Shown here one piece after another: positions 35,855-44,398 of a stretch of 64,000 bases of DNA. Each line of letters starts with the position of its first letter. Within the stretch, counting starts at the first letter, position 1. A model generated the notes under the pieces. That model worked only from the letters and a program-made list of their open reading frames with translations. It did no database searches and was not told the DNA's origin. This stretch comes from Planktothrix rubescens CCAP 1459/22 (GTDB taxonomy: Bacteria; Cyanobacteriota; Cyanobacteriia; Cyanobacteriales; Microcoleaceae). The stretch covers positions 1,420,001-1,484,000 of the forward strand of contig LR882958.1 of the NCBI GenBank assembly GCA_904830895.1. The letters run 5' to 3'. A program made the position numbers and the translations under genes.

Positions 35855-37864
35855 TTATATCTTTAAAAATCCTTCTGGATTTACAGAAAAAAGCGGTCGT
35901 TTTTGCAAACCCTCCTGATATAAAATTTCATTTGCTGCTAATAATCCACTACTAACAGCCCTTTCCATTAAACCACAGGGAAAGGGCATTTTTACCCAAT
36001 CTCCCGCAAACATTAAATTAGTAACCCCAGAATTTGTAGCCGGACGATTTGCATAACTTCCGGGGGGATATCCGGCAAAATTTTTCTGATTGACTAATTC
36101 TCGATGTAATAGGGTAGCTAATTTTAATTCGGGGACAATTTCATAAAGTTCCTGTTCAAAAGTTATTAATAAAGCTTCTTGTGTGGGAAATTGCGTTTCT
36201 TTATAACAATAAGCATGAAGTTCTACCACAGTCCCCCCAGTTTCTTTATACCATTTAATATATTCCTCTTGAATACGATGATAAAGGGTAATACTATCGG
36301 TTAAATTATAACCTGATAAAGAGGTAAAATGGCTATATTCCCAAGGGAAATCTCGGTCAAACCAAAACCTACAAACTGCAAAGGGGTCAGCGACTTGTAG
36401 TTGTTCAATTTGTTGTTTCACCTGTTGATTGATTTCCCCATTCATCAAGGTAAATAATCGTTGCGTCCCAGGAATATCCGTCGCTAATACATAATAATCT
36501 GCCTGGATATTATTTGTAATAGATGAATTTCTGGTTATATTATTAATACCAACTAACTTAACTTGATTATCCTGTCTTTCTATTACCTGATAATTTGGTA
36601 AATCTCGTTGTGCTGGGCCAGAAATTACCTGACCTTTTTGATTAAAAACTGCCCCATGACAAGGACAATGAAAATATCCATCTTCTGCCATTTGTACCGT
36701 ACAACCTTGATGGGTACATTGCAAAGAAATAGCTTGATTATTCTCTCCAGATACCGCATAAATATCATCTCCAGACCCAAAATATTCTAAACAGTCACCC
36801 CCGACCAATTCCTGATATTCACCCCCGCTTACCAAGGGGGGGCAGGGGGGGTCAATTAATGATAGAATTGGATTATATTTTACCCAAAATGGAACTGAAT
36901 TAATTTGATTACCTTGAAAATAACTAATAGAATCAATTTTTCCTTGATTCCAGTTAATATTATTCACGGTAACATCGGTTAAAACTTCTCCTCCTTTTTG
37001 TTGAATTGCTTTAACTAAAGGTTGGACTAAACTGGTTCCCATATCTTGACAAGTTCCATTAAAAGCCAACCCTTCAGGATTACCAAAAAAATAGAAATGG
37101 AAAAACTGCATCAATTCCCCCACACTCAATTTATCCGGTGCATTTAAACTCGATTTAGCAAAGGGAAGAAAATATAAATCATACAAACCTTGAGGGAAAT
37201 CTTGACTCACCCAGTCCGCCACAGAAATGTCATCCAAACGTTGAAAACTATTGGGAATTTTAAACCCACCAATTTCTCTAAATACTTTCCAATGATTCAA
37301 ATGAGTCAGATTAATTCCCCAGTTTAAACGATTAGCAGAAGAGAACCCTAAATCCACCACATTCCAAGGAAATGCAGACCGACTAGGACGGAATATTTCC
37401 GGTTGATATTGGTTATTTTTAAAAACCACGGCATAGGATTCTAATGATTTAAAATTATCTTCAATTTGGATTTCTTTAACTAAGGATTTTAAGTTATAAT
37501 ATTGGGGAAAGAACCCATGAAAACCATGTTCCATTTTAAAGGTTTTATCACCTATTTTAATATCCCAACTAGCAATTTTACCGCCCAATTGGGGAGATTT
37601 TTCTAATAAAGTAACTTTAAATCCCCGTTGACTCAATTCATAAGCACAGGCTAATCCGGCTAATCCTGCACCGACAATTACAACGTGCTTATGTTGGGTC
37701 AAAAATTGGGGTAAATTCAGGATATTTGGCTGGAAAATTGTTGGTTCAGGTTTATGGAATCGAGAATACCCTAAGAGCCCAGCCACTGCGCTAATACCGA
37801 ATAATTTAAGAATAAAACGACGAGAAACATTAGAATTTTCAGAAGGATTAAATAGTTCAGTCAT
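35855..37864 (-). CDS. cruE: FAD-dependent carotene desaturase/methyltransferase with inserted Rieske domain, probable CruE
   Basis: The 669-residue protein starts with a twin-arginine-like segment (SRRFILKLFGISAVAGLLGY), then an FAD site HVVIVGAGLAGLACAYELSQ (about 59-78) of the CrtI/CrtU type. Between the flavoprotein halves sits a Rieske domain with CTHQGC (about 383) and CPCH (about 401). The C-terminus has the FAD-closing LMFAGDWVKMPFPCGLMERA. CrtU/CruE enzymes convert beta-carotene rings to aromatic rings. At about residues 337-350 a PPCPPLVSGGEYQ segment is encoded by a GC-rich palindromic repeat. The stop lies 73 bases before the cruH start, same strand, likely an operon. Tat export is a guess. 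Confidence 0.68.
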   Translation of the reverse strand: MTELFNPSENSNVSRRFILKLFGISAVAGLLGYSRFHKPEPTIFQPNILNLPQFLTQHKHVVIVGAGLAGLACAYELSQRGFKVTLLEKSPQLGGKIASWDIKIGDKTFKMEHGFHGFFPQYYNLKSLVKEIQIEDNFKSLESYAVVFKNNQYQPEIFRPSRSAFPWNVVDLGFSSANRLNWGINLTHLNHWKVFREIGGFKIPNSFQRLDDISVADWVSQDFPQGLYDLYFLPFAKSSLNAPDKLSVGELMQFFHFYFFGNPEGLAFNGTCQDMGTSLVQPLVKAIQQKGGEVLTDVTVNNINWNQGKIDSISYFQGNQINSVPFWVKYNPILSLIDPPCPPLVSGGEYQELVGGDCLEYFGSGDDIYAVSGENNQAISLQCTHQGCTVQMAEDGYFHCPCHGAVFNQKGQVISGPAQRDLPNYQVIERQDNQVKLVGINNITRNSSITNNIQADYYVLATDIPGTQRLFTLMNGEINQQVKQQIEQLQVADPFAVCRFWFDRDFPWEYSHFTSLSGYNLTDSITLYHRIQEEYIKWYKETGGTVVELHAYCYKETQFPTQEALLITFEQELYEIVPELKLATLLHRELVNQKNFAGYPPGSYANRPATNSGVTNLMFAGDWVKMPFPCGLMERAVSSGLLAANEILYQEGLQKRPLFSVNPEGFLKI
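36793..36856. repeat. C-rich palindromic repeat translated within cruE
   Basis: CACCCCCGCTTACCAAGGGG followed by GGGCAGGGGGGGTC reads on the minus strand as DPPCPPLVSGGEYQ. The same type of C-run/TTGGTAAG/G-run palindrome is found in nadE at 53179-53251. The length keeps the frame open. Confidence 0.7.
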
Positions 37865-38146
37865 GGATAAAATAAACTTAAAATTTTAAAGCCAGATTAT
37901 TTTCTAATCTACGAAGCGATGACGCTCACCGTATAATGATTATATCAATTTTGTAGCTATTGGCAAATTAATTATTATTAACATAAACATGATGTTGTAT
38001 GTTGTTGGGCTTTAGCCCTCAAGATTGCGCTGAAGCGCAACAACAGCGCAACAACAGCGCAACAACGGGATTTTTTTTTATTTGTTGATAAAAATATAAA
38101 ATTTTATGGTATAATCATGAACAGATAATTTTTTAGATCACTATAA
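37865..38146. other. gene-free region with dispersed repeats
   Basis: Nothing coding is visible. It holds the divergent upstream regions of cruE and the CYTH gene. At 38001-38066 there is a GTTGTTGGGCTTTAGCCC repeat facing a GCGCTGAAGCGCAACAAC copy, followed by two extra AGCGCAACAAC units. Confidence 0.55.
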
Positions 38147-38608
38147 ATGGCAATAGAAATTGAACGAAAATTTTTAGTTCAGGGGGATGAATGGCGATCG
38201 CTTGCAGTGGGAGAAACCTATCGTCAAGGCTATATTGCTAATATCAATGGTCGCACGGTGCGGGTGCGGGTCGTAGGAAGTCAGGGATATTTAACGATTA
38301 AAGGGCTAACAACAGGAAGTAGTCGGGCAGAATTTGAGTATGAAATACCCGTTGATGATGCTCAAGAATTATTAGAAACATTATGCGATCGCCCTTTAAT
38401 TGAAAAAACCAGATATAAAATTAATATCGGGGATTTAATTTGGGAAGTTGATGAATTTTGGGGAGAGAATCAAGGATTAATCTTAGCAGAAGTAGAACTA
38501 GAAACAGAAGATCAAAATATTAATATTCCCCATTGGATCGGAAAAGAAGTCACCTCCGATCCTCGGTATTATAACTCCAACTTAGTTAAAAACCCCTTCA
38601 AACCGTAG
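38147..38608 (+). CDS. CYTH-domain protein (inorganic triphosphatase-like)
   Basis: A 153-residue protein with the start MAIEIERKFLVQGDEW containing the ExExK signature, then a run of paired charged strands (VRVRVVGSQGYLTIKG, FEYEIPVDDA). CYTH enzymes hydrolyse triphosphate substrates in a beta-barrel tunnel. Short bacterial forms of about 150 residues are usually inorganic triphosphatases; cyclase activity is unlikely. It is monocistronic. Confidence 0.9.
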   Translation: MAIEIERKFLVQGDEWRSLAVGETYRQGYIANINGRTVRVRVVGSQGYLTIKGLTTGSSRAEFEYEIPVDDAQELLETLCDRPLIEKTRYKINIGDLIWEVDEFWGENQGLILAEVELETEDQNINIPHWIGKEVTSDPRYYNSNLVKNPFKP

Positions 38609-38745
38609 TAAGCCCTGAAGGGCTTCCCTCTTTTCTTTCTTTTCCCGTCTCCAGGCTCTATGACTATTTTTCCATATTCTATATTGCGATTTTAATGCTC
38701 AGGTTTATCTATTAAAACAACTAGATATAGTCGCGCGTGGGACTC

Positions 38746-38811
38746 AGAAACCGGGTTTCTCCACAAATCCCTCGGTTGAGCAACAAAGATTATGGCAGAA
38801 ACCGGGTTTCT
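38746..38811. repeat. two copies of the AGAAACCGGGTTTCT palindrome
   Basis: Perfect copies at 38746-38760 and 38797-38811, 51 bases apart, between the CYTH gene and the restriction-modification gene. The same palindrome is at 27558. Confidence 0.7.
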
Positions 38812-38822
38812 ACTGTCAAATC

Positions 38823-41525
38823 TTATTGATAAATATCCCAACAACCGACTATTTTTTCCCCTCTTTCCTCTTTTTCGGCTAACTCTAGGTTGAGTTTTAA
38901 TAATTTCTCTAAAAGATCATCATCGGGATTAAATCCATAAGCTTCCATTGCTAATTTATCTAATTGTTGATGGAGTTTATACAGTTGACTACTAGGCTCA
39001 GTAAAAAATTTGTTGTATAATTTGGTGATTCCCCATTGTTTTTTCTCCATTTGCTCAGTGCGATATTCATGGAGTTTAATCATGGTTTCTCTGATTTTTT
39101 CAACTATCTTTTTAGTCGGTGTTTGCGGAAAGGGGAAGGTTTCAAAACAGGTTGTATTAGTATAGCGGGTATCTCCTTTTAAAGTTGAACTTTGCGCTTT
39201 TACCCAAATACGATGAATATTTGATGTTAATATTCCTAAGATGTAATAATCCTCAGAAGTAATAACAGTTAAAGAATTATTTGGCAAATATTCAATAAAA
39301 ATAGGCAAAAATATAAACCATTTAGAATGACATGGGACAACAAAATAATAAGATAATTTTTTAAGTTCTTTTCTTAATTTAGGTACAGTTTCACCAAATT
39401 TCCACCAATTTAAACGACGAATTTTTCTGTGATTATTGTCTCTAATTGGTTTTACTGTTAATTCAACATGAGAAAAAGGTAATTGATAATCACTAGCATC
39501 TTCTAAACTCATATCATTGAAATCAATTATAAACCGATTTGGTTTAATATCAATACTATCAGTTAAATCTGTTGCCGATACTAAGATTTTAATAACTTCT
39601 TGATTTTTAGGAACATTTTTTATCCATTCATTTGCTATTTCTTGAGAAATAAAAAACCCCTTGCCATTAGGTTGTACTCCTAAAAAACTTTTATTTTGAT
39701 TCGCCTTTAATTTAATAGCTTGAGAAACATCAGTTAAAGAAGTCAGAGAAGAATTAATAAAATTAACAGGTTGATGATCTAAAAAATAAGTATCAGGTTT
39801 AATTTTACACCAGTTAACAATACTAACATGAACTTTAGCTTCGCCAGACCAGATTTGAGTAGAAATTGCTTCATAAATATAGCCATTATTATTAATAATA
39901 TAATCTAAAGATACATTTCTATTTAAGCCTTGACTAATGGAATTAGTAGCAACTAAACCCACTCTACCATTTTCGTTAATATTATCATGAGCTAATCTAA
40001 ACCAATAAATAGAAAAATCTACTTGTGCGCGAATATCTGCAAATTTATTAAATAGTTTTTCTGCATAATTATCCCCTAATTCTTGACGTATTCTATAACC
40101 GCCCAAAAAAGGCGGATTGCCAATAATAGCATCAGCCTTCACCCAATCACTAAAAAGCGCATCTTTACAGACAATATTATTATCTAAAGTATCTAAAGGT
40201 AGAGCAGGTTCAGTCAAATTAAACTTATCAATTGCCACCTTCCGCGCTATCATTAAAGTAACTCTAGCTAACTCCACCGCAAAAGGATTAAGATCCATTC
40301 CATAAAACTGATGGGGAGTAACAAAACTAATGTGTAATTGATCAACATTAGTGGTTTTTTTACTCATAATTTTATGAATTAAAAGCTGCTCAATGCGTTT
40401 TAATTCTTGATAAGCAATATAAAGAAAATTTCCACTCCCGCAAGCCGGATCTAAGACTTTATAATTGAGTAAGTCTAGCTGTAATTGATATAATTGCTTA
40501 AGGGTATTTGCTTCCTCAATACGCTCCTCCCAATACTGACTAATAGTAGGGCGAATAATGTTCATTATATCACTTTCTGAAGTATAATGAATTCCGTAGG
40601 AATGACGGTCTTTTTTATTAACCGAGCCTTCAAAAATATTCCCAAAAATAGCGGGTCTAACCTTACTCCAATCCTGTCTCGCAGCCACATCTAAAAATTC
40701 TAATTCTTTCTCAGTTAAATCAATTGGATAAATCGTAGAAAATAGCCCACCATTAAAATAATCAACACCTTTATAACGCCCAGCCGGAGTAATTCCGGTT
40801 TGATTCATTTCTCTAAATAATCCCCCAATGATATCATAAGAGCTTAGTTTATTTTGCAGACAATCTTGTACACAAGCAATAAATAAATCTTGAGGTAATA
40901 ATCCCCGATCTTCAGCAAACATGGCTAACACACATTGTAAAATAAAACGTTGAGCGATTAATTCAGAATTGGTTTGTTTTGATAATCTTTGCTGTAAAGT
41001 TGTAAATAATTCCCCCATTCTTCGCGCCGCAATTTCAGTAATTTCTACTTGATTATTTCTAAAAACAGGAGTCCGATTTCCTAACTCCATAAAAGCAAAA
41101 GCACTCGCTCTTTCTACTAAGTTAATCAGAGCGACTTTATCAACAGGTTCATCTAATTGATTATCAAAATCAAAAATCCAAAATTCATCAAAATTACAAA
41201 GAATCACATAACGAGGGCGATTAGGTACTAAACGTTGCCAATAAGCAAAAGCTTGGGCATAATGTTTATTAAGATCCTCACCCCGTTGTTTCATCTCAAT
41301 TAAAACTTTAGGTTTCCAAATTAAATCAGCAAAACCAGTTTTACCTTTTTGACTCCCTTTTTTGATGGCTTTTTCGTATTCTGCGCCCGCTTCTAAAGCA
41401 CCCTCATAACCGAATGCTTTAAAAAAACGATCTAAAAAAGTTTGTGCTTCTTTTCTTTCCTGTCCTGTGATATGTTCTTTACAGAAATCAATAAATTTTT
41501 GTAAACTTTCCGGTGTTGCTGACAT
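38823..41525 (-). CDS. MmeI-like single-chain restriction-modification enzyme (type IIL)
   Basis: The 900-residue protein has an N-terminal nuclease motif D67-x9-E77-x-K79 (ADLIWKPKVLIEMK), the exact spacing known for MmeI. A helical spacer follows, then an adenine methyltransferase core with DPACGSGNF (about 354) and NPPF (about 469), and a C-terminal target-recognition region. In this family one polypeptide both methylates an adenine on one strand and cuts about 20 bases away. The length is close to MmeI (919). The recognition site cannot be told. No separate nuclease or methylase gene is next to it. Start ATG at 41525. Confidence 0.85.
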   Translation of the reverse strand: MSATPESLQKFIDFCKEHITGQERKEAQTFLDRFFKAFGYEGALEAGAEYEKAIKKGSQKGKTGFADLIWKPKVLIEMKQRGEDLNKHYAQAFAYWQRLVPNRPRYVILCNFDEFWIFDFDNQLDEPVDKVALINLVERASAFAFMELGNRTPVFRNNQVEITEIAARRMGELFTTLQQRLSKQTNSELIAQRFILQCVLAMFAEDRGLLPQDLFIACVQDCLQNKLSSYDIIGGLFREMNQTGITPAGRYKGVDYFNGGLFSTIYPIDLTEKELEFLDVAARQDWSKVRPAIFGNIFEGSVNKKDRHSYGIHYTSESDIMNIIRPTISQYWEERIEEANTLKQLYQLQLDLLNYKVLDPACGSGNFLYIAYQELKRIEQLLIHKIMSKKTTNVDQLHISFVTPHQFYGMDLNPFAVELARVTLMIARKVAIDKFNLTEPALPLDTLDNNIVCKDALFSDWVKADAIIGNPPFLGGYRIRQELGDNYAEKLFNKFADIRAQVDFSIYWFRLAHDNINENGRVGLVATNSISQGLNRNVSLDYIINNNGYIYEAISTQIWSGEAKVHVSIVNWCKIKPDTYFLDHQPVNFINSSLTSLTDVSQAIKLKANQNKSFLGVQPNGKGFFISQEIANEWIKNVPKNQEVIKILVSATDLTDSIDIKPNRFIIDFNDMSLEDASDYQLPFSHVELTVKPIRDNNHRKIRRLNWWKFGETVPKLRKELKKLSYYFVVPCHSKWFIFLPIFIEYLPNNSLTVITSEDYYILGILTSNIHRIWVKAQSSTLKGDTRYTNTTCFETFPFPQTPTKKIVEKIRETMIKLHEYRTEQMEKKQWGITKLYNKFFTEPSSQLYKLHQQLDKLAMEAYGFNPDDDLLEKLLKLNLELAEKEERGEKIVGCWDIYQ

Positions 41526-41555
41526 TTGACAATCCTCGCTCTTTTAAAGTGTCTT

Positions 41556-42725
41556 TTAACGTTCAGGAAATAGCTTACATTCCCTGAATGTAGGTTGATT
41601 CACTTCCCCTAAACGGGAGTCTAAAAATCGATCCATCCAATTCTCAAAATAGATCCGATTAGCTTGTTTTTGTTCGGGATCATTAGTATTAATAGAATGG
41701 GGTGCTAATCCCAAAATAGCAGCCGTTGTCACACAGAACATTGACTTTTGAAAACTTTGACAAATTTGCACTCTTAAATCGTCTTCCCCGCGACAACTAT
41801 TTTGATAAATATTATGTAAATAATCGGGGAGAAAATGACGCATATCCTGCATTAATTGAGTTGGGGGAATACCTGAACCGCCAATTGGTAGAGGATCGGC
41901 GTATAATGCACCATAGGCAAAGTCTTTTTGTTCTGTGGGAATTTGATGGGCTTGGGCATTATAAGAAACAGTTCCCTGAAAAGGAGTTCCCCTAAAGAAC
42001 ACGGCTTCAACGTAGGGAACGGCGGTATCCATTAAAAAGGTTAATTCGGCAGATTTTGGCAGGATATCATAAACTTTATTATTGATTTTGACGCTATAGG
42101 TAATCGGTTTATTGGCAGCTTCTACTAATGCCAATAAAATATGATTCACCACTTCAGGAATAGATTTAATTTCCCCTTGATCATACAGATCAGAAAGGGA
42201 AATAAACATATCACTCATCACCCGCCAAAATTGACCTAATCCACTATAATAGGAGAGTTGTCGGATTTGTTCGGGGAGAAATCCTGGGAAAAAACGATGT
42301 AGGGTTTGAATCATCAAATTTCCCTTAGTTTTAGCTTGAATTGCTGTTTCTGCTAATTTCAGAAATTCAGGAGAGTCTAAGTATTGATCTAATTTGCCGC
42401 CTCCATGCCAAAACATGGTTTTCATACAATATTCAGCATATTCAAAGTTAATCCGATCATGCCACAAATATTGCAATAGTTTTTTGATATTGACTTCTCC
42501 ATTAAAATATTTAAAAAAGGGAAATAATTCTAAAAACTGTTCATCTGCAATATAAATTAAATTCTTAGAATAGGCATCTAAAACAATCCCATAACTTTTC
42601 AAGATACCCACAACTTCAACCAAATTTTCAGGATAATCTGGTAATAATGCTTCGCCGGACTCTAGGCGATGAATATATTCAGATAAAGGATGTTTAGACA
42701 TGGCATTGAAATCGGTAATTGTCAT
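41556..42725 (-). CDS. CO2 hydration protein of NDH-1 (CupB/ChpX type)
   Basis: The 389-residue soluble protein belongs to the CupA/CupB (ChpY/ChpX) family (FRGTPFQGTVSYNAQAH, FAYGALYADPLPIGG, MRHFLPDYLHNIY). Bound to a special NDH-1 complex, it hydrates CO2 to bicarbonate on the cytosolic side, driven by electron flow. It is the last gene of an ndhF-ndhD-chp operon. I favour CupB (constitutive system) because of its length and because no CupS-like gene follows; CupA remains possible. It has a conserved zinc-type His/Cys set in part (HGGGK, CRGEDD) but I cannot assign ligands by eye. Confidence 0.88.
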   Translation of the reverse strand: MTITDFNAMSKHPLSEYIHRLESGEALLPDYPENLVEVVGILKSYGIVLDAYSKNLIYIADEQFLELFPFFKYFNGEVNIKKLLQYLWHDRINFEYAEYCMKTMFWHGGGKLDQYLDSPEFLKLAETAIQAKTKGNLMIQTLHRFFPGFLPEQIRQLSYYSGLGQFWRVMSDMFISLSDLYDQGEIKSIPEVVNHILLALVEAANKPITYSVKINNKVYDILPKSAELTFLMDTAVPYVEAVFFRGTPFQGTVSYNAQAHQIPTEQKDFAYGALYADPLPIGGSGIPPTQLMQDMRHFLPDYLHNIYQNSCRGEDDLRVQICQSFQKSMFCVTTAAILGLAPHSINTNDPEQKQANRIYFENWMDRFLDSRLGEVNQPTFRECKLFPER

Positions 42726-42820
42726 TTTGTTTAAAGGTTTAATTAAAATTAATCTCTGAAAAAGTGATAAAGTAGGTTTAATTTTCCACTTAATTATTTA
42801 GACCCACTTTATCAAGAAAT

Positions 42821-44323
42821 TTAAACTTTTTCCGCGAGATGATGAGCAAATAAGGGTTGAGTATGGGCTAATGCTGTGGTAGACGCATCAGTTAATCTCA
42901 CCAGTAAGTTCGGTTGAATTCCTAAGATCACAATAATTAATGCTAAAATCATAGCTGGAATGCGATCGCGCCATTGGACAGAAGGCAAATTCACCACGGA
43001 TTCCGAGAGGCGACCAAAGAAAGCTTTATTAATCATAATCAGGAAATAAACTGAAGTTAATCCGGTTCCAATCATGCACAATAAAGTTTGTACTGGAAAC
43101 ACTTCCATACTGCCTCGAAAGATGATAAATTCTGCCACAAATCCCACCAAACCAGGTATTCCCGCACTCGCCATTACTGCCATAATCATAATAGTACCAA
43201 TCACGGGTAAACCTCGTTCTGGATTGAGTAACCCTTGAATAATATCTAAATCTCGACTTCCGGCTTTTCGATAGACAACTCCAACGGTTAAAAACATTAA
43301 TCCCGAGATTAAACCATGACTCACCATTTGCATCACAGCCCCTAATAAACTGGTGGAGTTAGCCGCAGCAAAAGCCAATAAAATATAGCCCATGTGAGCA
43401 ATAGAACTATAGGCGACTATTTTCTTCATATCTTTTTGAGAAATAGCACAAAAAGCTCCATATAAAACACTAACTACAGCCCAACTTGCCACCCAAGGAG
43501 ATACTACTAACCAAGCATCGGGAAATAAGCCTACACCAAACCGTAATAACCCGTATGTTCCTAACTTTAATAATACCCCGGCTAACAGCACAGAAACAGG
43601 GGTTGAAGCCTCAACGTGAGCATCAGGTAGCCAGGTATGGAAGGGAAATAAAGGAATTTTAATTCCGAATCCAATTAACAGACCTCCTAATAAAATCAGT
43701 TGGGTGGTTAAAGGTAAAGATGAGACTCCCAAGGCTGTAGCACTAATGGTATCTAAATCAAAATCTAGGGTATGGGTCAGCCAAACAATTCCTAAAAAAG
43801 ACGCTAAAATTAGAAATCCCGAAACAGCCGTATACAGTAGAAATTTAGTGGCTGCATAGCCTTTGCGTTTGCCTCCCCAAATCCCAATTAACAGATATAA
43901 AGGGATGAGTTCAACTTCATAAAATAGCAGAAACAATAATAAATTTTGAGATAAAAATGTTCCTGAAATTCCTGCCGAAATCAGTAAAATTGAGGAATAA
44001 TAGAGTTGATGGCGACTAATAAATAAATCAGTAATTGCGATCGCAATCGTAATTAATAACCCATTTAAAATTACCAAAGGTAAGGATAAACCATCAACCC
44101 CCAAAGTATAATTTAACCCCAAAGGTTTAATCCAAGGAATATATTCTTTAAACTGTAAAGCCGGATTATCTGGATCAAATATTCCCGCTAAAACCAACGA
44201 CCATAAAAACAATCCGACTGTGATCACTAAAGACAATTGACGAGCCGTTTTACCCGATAAATTCGGCCAAAAGGCAATAATAGCCGCACCCAATAAAGGA
44301 AGCCAAATTAATACACTAAGCAT
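42821..44323 (-). CDS. NdhD subunit of the CO2-uptake NDH-1 complex (NdhD4 or NdhD3)
   Basis: The 500-residue membrane protein is the shorter NdhD type. It has [38 protein letters not shown] and SSIAHMGYILLAF. It differs clearly from the respiratory NdhD at 25867 (562 residues). It lies between ndhF and the CO2 hydration gene on the same strand, as in NDH-1MS or MS' operons. NdhD4 is favoured because the neighbours look like NdhF4/CupB. The start is MLSVLIWLP, in the normal place. Confidence 0.9.
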   Translation of the reverse strand: MLSVLIWLPLLGAAIIAFWPNLSGKTARQLSLVITVGLFLWSLVLAGIFDPDNPALQFKEYIPWIKPLGLNYTLGVDGLSLPLVILNGLLITIAIAITDLFISRHQLYYSSILLISAGISGTFLSQNLLLFLLFYEVELIPLYLLIGIWGGKRKGYAATKFLLYTAVSGFLILASFLGIVWLTHTLDFDLDTISATALGVSSLPLTTQLILLGGLLIGFGIKIPLFPFHTWLPDAHVEASTPVSVLLAGVLLKLGTYGLLRFGVGLFPDAWLVVSPWVASWAVVSVLYGAFCAISQKDMKKIVAYSSIAHMGYILLAFAAANSTSLLGAVMQMVSHGLISGLMFLTVGVVYRKAGSRDLDIIQGLLNPERGLPVIGTIMIMAVMASAGIPGLVGFVAEFIIFRGSMEVFPVQTLLCMIGTGLTSVYFLIMINKAFFGRLSESVVNLPSVQWRDRIPAMILALIIVILGIQPNLLVRLTDASTTALAHTQPLFAHHLAEKV

Positions 44324-44376
44324 AAATAAATTGGTGTTGATAGTTGATAGTTAACTTCCGTAGATTAAGAAAAGAA

Positions 44377-44398
44377 AGCCCTAAAGGGCTTACTACAG
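44377..44398. repeat. AGCCCTAAAGGGCTTACTAC dispersed repeat between ndhF and ndhD
   Basis: One arm of the repeat family seen at 448-499, touching the stop codon of ndhF. It may form a small hairpin (AGCCCT/AGGGCT) in the operon transcript. Confidence 0.6.

Noticed and set aside
41726-41995. 89-codon open frame opposite the CO2 hydration gene
   Set aside because: It lies fully antisense within a conserved gene and has no family match.
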